DNA of 64,000 nucleotides, taken from positions 124,001 through 188,000 of the forward strand of contig JAIXWL010000010.1 of NCBI GenBank assembly GCA_027491315.1, given 5' to 3'. The notes below the pieces were generated by a model. That model was given only the letters and a program-made list of their open reading frames with translations. It was not told the origin of the DNA and did no database searches. Below, one piece after another: positions 26,252-33,271 of this stretch. The translations under genes and the position numbers were made by a program. The DNA comes from Cytophagaceae bacterium (GTDB taxonomy: Bacteria > Bacteroidota > Bacteroidia > Cytophagales > Spirosomataceae). Numbering within the stretch: position 1 is the first letter of the stretch; every line of letters starts with the position of its first letter.

Positions 26252-26977
26252 ATGGTAGTACCCTACAAAAATCAATCGCAAGGAAAAAAGGAACAAGTAG
26301 CAGAAATGTTTAATTCCATTTCGCCAAAGTATGATTTCTTAAATCATTTACTTAGTGGAGGAATCGATATCATTTGGAGGAAAAAAGCGATTAATTTATT
26401 AAAGAATAAGGGTATCAAATCCTTACTCGATATCGCCACTGGAACGGGTGATTTTGCCATTGAAGCCTTAAAAATTCAGCCAGAAAAAATCATTGGGGTG
26501 GATATTTCTCAAGGAATGTTAGACTTTGGAATTGAGAAAATCAAAAAAATGGGTTTGGAGGATAAAATCCACTTACAACTAGGTGATTCAGAAAAATTAC
26601 CTTTCTCTGATCAGAGTTTCGATGCCATAACGGTAAGTTTTGGGGTGCGTAATTATGAAAACCTAGAAAGGGGTTTAAGTGATATGTTGCGTGTCTTAAA
26701 ACCAGGTGGATATTGTTTAATACTAGAATTTTCCAATCCTAGAAAATTCCCTATGAAGCAGTTATATGCCTTTTATTCGAAATTTATCTTGCCTCTATTA
26801 GGGAGAATGATATCCAAAGACCCTGCAGCTTATACTTATTTACCAGAGTCTGTTCAAGCTTTTCCTGATGGTCAAGACTTCCTAGATATTTATAAACGGG
26901 TGGGCTATACCAACACTCAATGGATTCCTATGACGGGCGGTATTTGCTCCATTTATTTAGGCCAAAAATTAAAATAG
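26252..26977 (+). CDS. ubiE: Demethylmenaquinone methyltransferase
   Basis: Transfers a methyl group from S-adenosylmethionine to demethylmenaquinone, the final step of menaquinone synthesis. The 241-residue protein has the UbiE/COQ5 family blocks: MFNSISPKYDFLNHLLSGGID (about 19-39, starting at M19 of the product), the SAM motif DIATGTGDF (about 64-72), DAITVSFGVRN (about 127-137) and the post-motif LRVLKPGG. Bacteroidota use menaquinone, so menG would be an equally good symbol. It is followed 4 bp later by porT. Confidence 0.95.
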   Translation: MVVPYKNQSQGKKEQVAEMFNSISPKYDFLNHLLSGGIDIIWRKKAINLLKNKGIKSLLDIATGTGDFAIEALKIQPEKIIGVDISQGMLDFGIEKIKKMGLEDKIHLQLGDSEKLPFSDQSFDAITVSFGVRNYENLERGLSDMLRVLKPGGYCLILEFSNPRKFPMKQLYAFYSKFILPLLGRMISKDPAAYTYLPESVQAFPDGQDFLDIYKRVGYTNTQWIPMTGGICSIYLGQKLK

Positions 26978-26981
26978 AAAA

Positions 26982-27647
26982 TTGAAAAAACCTTTTCTCC
27001 TCTTCATTTTCAGTATGATTGGCTTTTTTTCCTTAGCCCAAGGGAATAAATACATCCGTATTAATAATGAGTTTTACGACGATAAAAGAGTACACTTTGG
27101 ATTCCTTTTTGGATTAAGCTCAACCAATTTCAGCATGGAGGCTGATCCAAGTCTATCCCCCTCTATTTCCCCTAGAAATTTTGGATTTCAAATTGGAGGC
27201 TTGGCCAATTATTCCTTTAGTCGATTTTTGGAATTAAAATCTGGGGTGAATATTGCACTTTATGACAGAGAAGTTACTTTTATACAGCCTAAAGAAGACC
27301 TGAACATCACAAGAGAATCCACTTGGTTCGAAATACCGGTATTATTAAAATTCAAATCCATCCGACGAATGAATCACCGAATGTATGTTTTGGCTGGATC
27401 AAAGTTTGGAGTTGAGGCTAATGTGAAAAAAAATAGTGCTGCTTTAAGTGCTCAAACCGTAGATTTTGCATTAGAATTTGGTTTTGGCTTCGAAAGTTTT
27501 TTTAAGTATTTCAAATTTACTCCTGAAATTAGATTTTCACATGGATTAGCCAACCTATATTCAGCTCCGTCTGTTTCAACTAATCCTTATTTCAAAGTAA
27601 GTCGACTGAACACCCATAATGTCACCTTGTACATTAATTTCGAGTAG
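26982..27647 (+). CDS. porT: Type IX secretion protein PorT family
   Basis: A 221-residue predicted outer-membrane beta-barrel with a signal peptide (1-19, FFSLAQG). PorT is needed for type IX secretion in Porphyromonas and for gliding motility in relatives. The barrel-like alternating strands and the opening (RINNEFYDDKRVHFGFLFG) fit the family, as does its position after ubiE/menG, which recurs in Bacteroidota. The start codon is TTG at 26982 (the next ATG would remove the basic part of the signal peptide). It fits with gldD, gldM and gldN elsewhere in this window. Confidence 0.82.
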   Translation: MKKPFLLFIFSMIGFFSLAQGNKYIRINNEFYDDKRVHFGFLFGLSSTNFSMEADPSLSPSISPRNFGFQIGGLANYSFSRFLELKSGVNIALYDREVTFIQPKEDLNITRESTWFEIPVLLKFKSIRRMNHRMYVLAGSKFGVEANVKKNSAALSAQTVDFALEFGFGFESFFKYFKFTPEIRFSHGLANLYSAPSVSTNPYFKVSRLNTHNVTLYINFE

Positions 27648-27648
27648 C

Positions 27649-28569
27649 TTATTTCAAACCTTTTCTAGCCTTTTTGGGATCAACTTTAGTGGCAATAACA
27701 CTAACTGCAGAAACTCCGAACCATCCTGCACCTTGAATAGGTGAATTACTTTTTAGATTTTGAATATTCGTAGGAATATTGGCTGCTGGTCGAGAGAATA
27801 ATCCTGCATTATTCAATTCCAATCTAGCTTGAGAATAGAAATTATATTGATCCTGGGAAATCGAATACAACTCCACTTTGATGGAATCATTCTCAACATA
27901 CAACTCAGGGGAGATGGATCTACGAATTGGCAAATTAAACACCAATCCATCGGAAGCTGCTCCTTGTTGAAATGCACCATCATAAATGACAGAAATATTG
28001 GAAGGATCATTAAAAAGCTTTCCATTTTTATAGGTCTTAACCCGGTAGCAGTCACCTAATCCCAAAAAATCTTTGGCAAAAAACTGAGCATCATATCCTT
28101 CTTTAGGCTTATCATCACCACGTTGTCTTCCTGAAGCCTCATCAAACTGATACAACAAAGAATCAATTGGTGGCACTCGTCGCATGGTGGCAGAAGCGGT
28201 AAATTGCTCGTTGGACCAATTGATAACTAATTGATAGGTCATTCCCATTTTACCTAGTATATCCGTAGGAGATTTAGGTTGCCAAACATAAGTCCCTGCC
28301 TGGTCTTTTTGCTCCAGGAATACATATTCTTGACCTGCGTTATCTCTAACTTTAACTTCTGCTCCACTGATTTTTGGACTCACAGAATTATCAAAATAAG
28401 CTTGCGACTTAGATAAAATAATTTTTTGAGGTCCTGGTAGATTAGTCAATGTTGCTTCTACTACCAGGTAATTATTGGACTTTGGACTTTCTAATTGAAC
28501 AACGTCCTCACAAGAACTAAGTAGTACAGTTAATAAAATACTTAAGATATAAATAGCTTTATTTTTCAT
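27649..28569 (-). CDS. DUF4249 family lipoprotein
   Basis: A 306-residue lipoprotein: the N-terminal hydrophobic segment ends in the lipobox LLSSC (Cys20). The mature start VQLESPKSNNYLVVEATLTN (about 23-42) is the typical DUF4249 opening. The family is confined to Bacteroidota and found next to TonB-dependent receptors; its function is unknown. It lies 1 bp after the TonB-dependent receptor gene, so it is almost certainly cotranscribed and probably works with that receptor at the outer membrane, much as SusD works with SusC. Confidence 0.9.
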   Translation of the reverse strand: MKNKAIYILSILLTVLLSSCEDVVQLESPKSNNYLVVEATLTNLPGPQKIILSKSQAYFDNSVSPKISGAEVKVRDNAGQEYVFLEQKDQAGTYVWQPKSPTDILGKMGMTYQLVINWSNEQFTASATMRRVPPIDSLLYQFDEASGRQRGDDKPKEGYDAQFFAKDFLGLGDCYRVKTYKNGKLFNDPSNISVIYDGAFQQGAASDGLVFNLPIRRSISPELYVENDSIKVELYSISQDQYNFYSQARLELNNAGLFSRPAANIPTNIQNLKSNSPIQGAGWFGVSAVSVIATKVDPKKARKGLK

Positions 28570-28570
28570 A

Positions 28571-30946
28571 TTAGAACGAGAAGTTATAAGTTACCGCTGG
28601 AACGAATGAACCAATAATGGATAATTGAACCGCCTCTGTTTGAGCTGCGTTTGTTTCATTTGGACGTGTATAAACAGAAAAAGGATTCTTGCGATTATAT
28701 AAGTTATAAACCGAGAATACCCATTCAGATGTTCCTTTTCCGAATAAGCCCTTTTCATTTTTCTTAGTAGCCGAAATATCTAAACGATGATAATCTGGAA
28801 CTCGGATGTTTCCACGGGTACCGGGTAAAGTCTGTGGATAGGCTATGCCTTCATATATATATTTTTGAACTGGAATGGAATATGGAACACCAGTTATATA
28901 AGCAAAATTTGCCCCAAAGGACCATTTATCACTCAAGGCATATTGCCCTATCAAATTTAAGGTATGGGTACGATCATATCGACTGGTATACCATTCATCG
29001 TTATTTATACCATCAATCTTTCTTTCTGTTCTAGCTAAGGTATAACTCATCCAACCTGTCAGTTTTCCGACGTTCTTTTTCACAAAAAACTCCAATCCAT
29101 AAGCTCTTCCTTCACCAAATAATAAATCTTTTTCAAAATATGGATTCAAAAATAAATTAGCTCTGTCAGCGTAATCGATTTGATTTTGCATTTTCTTGTA
29201 ATATACCTCTACAGATGCTTCGTAATCATTTCCACTTTCTCCGTAGTTCTTAAAAAATCCTAAAGCTACCTGATCCGCAATTTGGGGTTTGATATTATTC
29301 GTTGAACTTGTCCAAACATCCAAAGGCGTAGAAGCAGCAGTGTTGGACATTAAGTGAACATATTGCGACAAACGGTTATAGCTAGCTTTTATGGACGCTG
29401 CTTCATTCAATGTCCAATTCAAGGCCATTCGGGGTTCAAAATTACCATAAGAGGCAATCACCTGTTCCGGATTTACTTTATTGATCTGCAAAACATATCC
29501 TGAAGGATTTTGGGCAGACATGGGAACAGCTATACGATTATAATATTCACCATCTAAACTTTGATAATCATAATGTGAATACCTTAAACCATATTGAGCA
29601 GAAAATTTAGGAGAAAACTTCAATTCATTTCCTACATAAAAAGATGTTTCTAATCCCCTTTTATTAGCTTGCCCAAATTCCCTTTTCTCTCCAATGGAGG
29701 ATGCTACCGCCTGCCCAGGCTTAAATTCATAAGAAAGAATTTGACCACCAAAAGTAAGTGTATTATCTGGAGAGATATAATAAGTAAAATCCGGTTTAAA
29801 ACTTAGATTAACAATATTGGAAGTCCAACGAAAGGAATCATTGGGACGCTTATTCTTTAAGTCGGAATCTAATAAATAATCATAATTACTGTAGAAGCTG
29901 GTCGCATTTAAAAAAAGCTTATTAGAAAAAACGTGATTCCATCTGGCAGACAATGTCCCATTCCCCCAATTAAATCCGAAGCCTGTTCCGAAAACATCCC
30001 TTCCGAAATAACCCGACAAAAAGACGGTATTTTTTGAGTTGATGTTATAATTAACCTTGGCTGTTAAATCATAAAAATTAAATTGAGCATCGGCATTATT
30101 ACCTGTAAGGAATGGCTTAGCCAAAATGTCAATATAAGACCTGCGCGCAGCTACAATAAAGGAAGCTTTATCCTTAATTAGTGGAGCTTCTATGGAAAGT
30201 CTGGAAAAAATAACCCCTATACCACCATTAACTTCTAATTTCTTGGTATTACCTTCTTTCATTTTGACGTCCAAAATGGAAGAAACGCGCCCCCCATATT
30301 GAGCAGGTATTCCACCTTTGAATAATTTGACATCCTTGACAGCGTCAGGATTAAAGACAGAAAAGAATCCAAAAAGGTGCGATGAATTGTAAACAGGCGC
30401 ATCGTCCATTAAAACCAAATTTTGATCTACCCCACCCCCTCGAACATTAAAACCTGAAGCCCCTTCCCCTACCGTACTAACACCCGGTAATAATTGAATG
30501 GCTCTTACTAAATCCACTTCACCCAATAAAGCTGGAATTCTTTTAATGGTCTTTATATCAATTTTGTTGACAGACATTTCAATACTCTTCACGTTTTCGT
30601 CTACCGCTTTGGCCGTAACCCGAACTTCCGCTAATTCACTATCGGCTGGTTTTAATTCAATGGAAAACTGCTGGTTTTGATTAGAGAAAAGAATTTTTTT
30701 CTCCACCCTTTCGTAGCCAGTATAAGAAAAAACCAATGTATACTCTCCTGGTGCTAGCGTTAAACTGTAAAAACCATAGGTATTACTTTGATTTCCTACT
30801 TTAAGTTCCTTCACGTAAACATTGGCTCCAATTAGTCCTTCACCGTTTGAACTATCTTTGATATATCCGCTTAAAGTAGCTTTTTGGGCATAAATAGTAC
30901 TGCAAAACAGACTAAATATGGTAATTAATAGATGTCTAAATTTCAT
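28571..30946 (-). CDS. TonB-dependent receptor with N-terminal carboxypeptidase-regulatory-like domain
   Basis: A 791-residue outer-membrane receptor. Parts: signal peptide (1-20), CarboxypepD_reg-like domain (about 23-110), TonB plug (about 120-225, with GFNVRGGGVDQNLVLMDDAP and FKGGIPAQYGGRVSSILDV), then a 22-strand barrel ending in VTYNFSF, a standard aromatic terminus for outer-membrane insertion. It imports an unknown ligand using TonB energy. With the DUF4249 gene directly downstream it forms the recurrent DUF4249/TonB receptor pair. Confidence 0.92.
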   Translation of the reverse strand: MKFRHLLITIFSLFCSTIYAQKATLSGYIKDSSNGEGLIGANVYVKELKVGNQSNTYGFYSLTLAPGEYTLVFSYTGYERVEKKILFSNQNQQFSIELKPADSELAEVRVTAKAVDENVKSIEMSVNKIDIKTIKRIPALLGEVDLVRAIQLLPGVSTVGEGASGFNVRGGGVDQNLVLMDDAPVYNSSHLFGFFSVFNPDAVKDVKLFKGGIPAQYGGRVSSILDVKMKEGNTKKLEVNGGIGVIFSRLSIEAPLIKDKASFIVAARRSYIDILAKPFLTGNNADAQFNFYDLTAKVNYNINSKNTVFLSGYFGRDVFGTGFGFNWGNGTLSARWNHVFSNKLFLNATSFYSNYDYLLDSDLKNKRPNDSFRWTSNIVNLSFKPDFTYYISPDNTLTFGGQILSYEFKPGQAVASSIGEKREFGQANKRGLETSFYVGNELKFSPKFSAQYGLRYSHYDYQSLDGEYYNRIAVPMSAQNPSGYVLQINKVNPEQVIASYGNFEPRMALNWTLNEAASIKASYNRLSQYVHLMSNTAASTPLDVWTSSTNNIKPQIADQVALGFFKNYGESGNDYEASVEVYYKKMQNQIDYADRANLFLNPYFEKDLLFGEGRAYGLEFFVKKNVGKLTGWMSYTLARTERKIDGINNDEWYTSRYDRTHTLNLIGQYALSDKWSFGANFAYITGVPYSIPVQKYIYEGIAYPQTLPGTRGNIRVPDYHRLDISATKKNEKGLFGKGTSEWVFSVYNLYNRKNPFSVYTRPNETNAAQTEAVQLSIIGSFVPAVTYNFSF

Positions 30947-31022
30947 TGAATTAGATTATTGAACACTTGAGTACGACAGTTGATACAAAGATAAACCCAC
31001 AAAACCGTAATAAAGTTTCAAA

Positions 31023-31050
31023 AACTGATAATCTAAATAAATTATCAGTT
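31023..31050. promoter_or_regulatory. Palindrome 1 upstream of the HTH gene
   Basis: A perfect 10-bp inverted repeat AACTGATAAT (31023-31032) and ATTATCAGTT (31041-31050) with an 8-base spacer. It lies in the divergent intergenic region between the TonB receptor gene and the small XRE regulator, about 95 bp before the latter. Probable protein-binding site; no T-run follows, so it is not a terminator. Confidence 0.5.
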
Positions 31051-31061
31051 TGAATATTTTA

Positions 31062-31095
31062 AAAACAAATCAGTAACATATTACCGATTTGTTTT
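31062..31095. promoter_or_regulatory. Palindrome 2 upstream of the HTH gene
   Basis: A 15-bp inverted repeat with one mismatch: AAAACAAATCAGTAA (31062-31076) and TTACCGATTTGTTTT (31081-31095), spacer CATA. TTTG at 31088-31091 could be the -33 element and TACATTTA at 31114-31121 a near-consensus -7 element, so the palindrome would overlap the promoter. This fits autoregulation by the downstream HTH protein. Confidence 0.5.
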
Positions 31096-31144
31096 TATTT
31101 TAAAATTATGTAGTACATTTACAGCACAATCAAGAGAAAAAGAG

Positions 31145-31351
31145 ATGGACTTGAAAATTTTTGGGGAAATCATCCGAGAAAAAAGAAGTGCACTTCGACT
31201 TAATCAAGATGAATTGAGTGAAAAAAGTGGTGTTGCCATCAAAACCATTCATTCCATTGAATTAGGAAAAGGAAATCCCGCCATTAAAACCATTCTTAGA
31301 TTATTTGATATACTGGGACTAGATTTAATTGTCATAGCCTCTAAACCTTAA
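31145..31351 (+). CDS. Small XRE-family helix-turn-helix regulator (HipB/Y4mF-like)
   Basis: A 68-residue protein consisting of a single Cro/CI-type HTH domain: IIREKRSALRLNQDELSEKS (about 9-28) forms the first helices, VAIKTIHSIELGKGNPAI (about 30-47) the recognition helix and following turn, and the end LDLIVIASKP resembles the tail of HipB-type antitoxins. There is no hipA beside it, so it is an orphan of that type or a plain regulator. It starts 9 bp before the nagB-like gene, so the two may be cotranscribed; possible control of amino sugar use is inference. Confidence 0.85.
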   Translation: MDLKIFGEIIREKRSALRLNQDELSEKSGVAIKTIHSIELGKGNPAIKTILRLFDILGLDLIVIASKP

Positions 31352-31360
31352 ATTTTTACC

Positions 31361-33262
31361 ATGGAACAGGCCATTAGTTTTGAGAGGGTACCCACCCGCA
31401 TTTATTCCGATTCAGAAAAGGCTTCTAAAGCCGTTGCCCAAGAAATTGCGGCTTTGATTCGTGAGAGAGCAAAAGAAAAGAAACCAGCCGTCTTAGGATT
31501 AGCTACTGGTTCTTCACCCAAAAAAGTGTATCAGGAATTAATCCGAATGCACAAGGAGGAAGGATTAAGCTTTAAAAATGTCATTAGCTTTAACTTGGAT
31601 GAATATTATCCAATGCAGCCAGATGCCATTCAAAGTTATGTTCGATTTATGAGAGAACAATTATTTGATCATGTCGACATCCCTATAAATAATATCAACA
31701 TCCCAGATGGTACATTATCCATTGAAAAAATACCTGAATTTTGTAGGGATTATGATGATAAAATTGAAAAACTAGGTGGTTTAGATTTTCAATTATTGGG
31801 AATCGGTCGAAATGGGCACATAGGTTTTAATGAACCTGGTTCTTTAATCAATTCCAAAACGCGTTTAATGACTTTAGACATAAGCACTAAAATTGATGCT
31901 GCTATTGATTTTGGAGGCTTAGAGAAAGTGCATAAAAAAGCCATTACCATGGGCATAGATAAAATCATGCATGCCAAGCGTGTGATTTTATTAGCCTGGG
32001 GTGAACATAAGGCAGAAAGTGTTGCTCGTGCCGTAGAGGGTCCTGTTACTTCCGATATACCGGCCTCTTATTTGCAACAGCATAATAATGCGACCTTCAT
32101 TTTAGATGAAACAGCCGCCGCGGCTTTAACTCGCATTAAAACGCCTTGGGTTGTAGATTCGGTAAATTGGGATCGAAAAATGATCAAAAAAGCCGTTACT
32201 CATTTAGCCCTACAACTAGATAAACCTGTATTAAAACTAACTAGTAAGGATTATAATGAACATGGACTTTCTGAGCTTTTATCTCTCTATGGTCAAGCCT
32301 ATGACATCAATATCGAAGTATTCAATTACTTACAACATACCATAACGGGTTGGCCAGGAGGAAAACCCAATGCTGACGATACGCACCGTCCGGAAAGAGC
32401 ATTTCCTGCTAAAAAGAAGGTCATTATTTTTAGTCCACACCCTGATGATGACATTATTTCCATGGGAGGTACCTTCCAGCGTTTGCATGACCAAGGACAT
32501 GATGTGCATGTGGCTTATCAAACCACTGGAAATATAGCCGTAGCAGACGACGAGGCACTTCGCTTTGCTGAATTTGTGGTTGATTTCAATGAAAAATTCG
32601 AAAGCTCAACCCCGAAGGCAAATAAAATTTATAAAGAAGCCGTTAAGTTTTTGAAAAGCAAACGGGATTCTGAAATTGATATCCCATCCGTTCGCGAAAT
32701 CAAAGGTTTAATTCGTAAAGGGGAAGCTAAAAACACTTGCCGATTCGTAGGTATTAAAAAAGAAAATACCCATTTTCTCGAAATGCCTTTTTATGAAACA
32801 GGAACGGTACGTAAAAACCCGATTGGAGAAGCAGATATTCAAATCATCATGAATTTGATTGAAGAAATTCAACCTCATCAAATTTATGCAGCAGGAGATT
32901 TAGCCGATCCTCATGGAACACATAAAGTGTGTTTGGATGCCATTTTGGAAGCTGTTCAGCGATTAAAGCATCGTGAATACATGAAAAATTGCTGGGTATG
33001 GTTATATAAAGGTGCTTGGGCGGAGTGGGATATTGACCAGATTGAAATGGCAGTACCGATGTCGCCAGACCAGGTATTTCAAAAACGCATGGGTATCTTC
33101 AAACACCAATCACAAAAAGATGGGGTGGTATTTCAAGGAGACGACTCACGTGAATTTTGGCAAAGAGCTGAAGAACGTAACCGTGGAACAGCCAGCATTT
33201 ACAATAAACTAGGCCTAGCCGAATACGAAGCCATGGAAGCCTTCGTTCGCTGGAGATTTTAA
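31361..33262 (+). CDS. nagB: Glucosamine-6-phosphate deaminase fused to a PIG-L/LmbE deacetylase domain
   Basis: A 633-residue two-domain enzyme. Residues 1-265 are NagB: ATGSSP (about 48-53) binds phosphate, FNLDEYY (Asp80) and GRNGHIGFNEPG (His153, Glu158) form the catalytic site; the position of the E. coli catalytic Asp141 is Asn151, as in the NGHIGFNEPG subgroup. NagB converts glucosamine-6-phosphate to fructose-6-phosphate and ammonia. From about residue 352 a PIG-L domain follows with the zinc motif PHPDDD (359-364) and DPHGTH (about 516). PIG-L domains deacetylate GlcNAc-type substrates, so the fusion could join deacetylation to deamination. The double-length form is common in Bacteroidota. 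Confidence 0.92.
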   Translation: MEQAISFERVPTRIYSDSEKASKAVAQEIAALIRERAKEKKPAVLGLATGSSPKKVYQELIRMHKEEGLSFKNVISFNLDEYYPMQPDAIQSYVRFMREQLFDHVDIPINNINIPDGTLSIEKIPEFCRDYDDKIEKLGGLDFQLLGIGRNGHIGFNEPGSLINSKTRLMTLDISTKIDAAIDFGGLEKVHKKAITMGIDKIMHAKRVILLAWGEHKAESVARAVEGPVTSDIPASYLQQHNNATFILDETAAAALTRIKTPWVVDSVNWDRKMIKKAVTHLALQLDKPVLKLTSKDYNEHGLSELLSLYGQAYDINIEVFNYLQHTITGWPGGKPNADDTHRPERAFPAKKKVIIFSPHPDDDIISMGGTFQRLHDQGHDVHVAYQTTGNIAVADDEALRFAEFVVDFNEKFESSTPKANKIYKEAVKFLKSKRDSEIDIPSVREIKGLIRKGEAKNTCRFVGIKKENTHFLEMPFYETGTVRKNPIGEADIQIIMNLIEEIQPHQIYAAGDLADPHGTHKVCLDAILEAVQRLKHREYMKNCWVWLYKGAWAEWDIDQIEMAVPMSPDQVFQKRMGIFKHQSQKDGVVFQGDDSREFWQRAEERNRGTASIYNKLGLAEYEAMEAFVRWRF

Positions 33263-33271
33263 AATAAACCT

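Noticed and set aside
31062-31095. Palindrome 2 before the HTH gene read as a terminator
   Set aside because: No gene ends upstream on the plus strand (the neighbour is divergent), and the repeat overlaps likely promoter elements, so an operator fits better.
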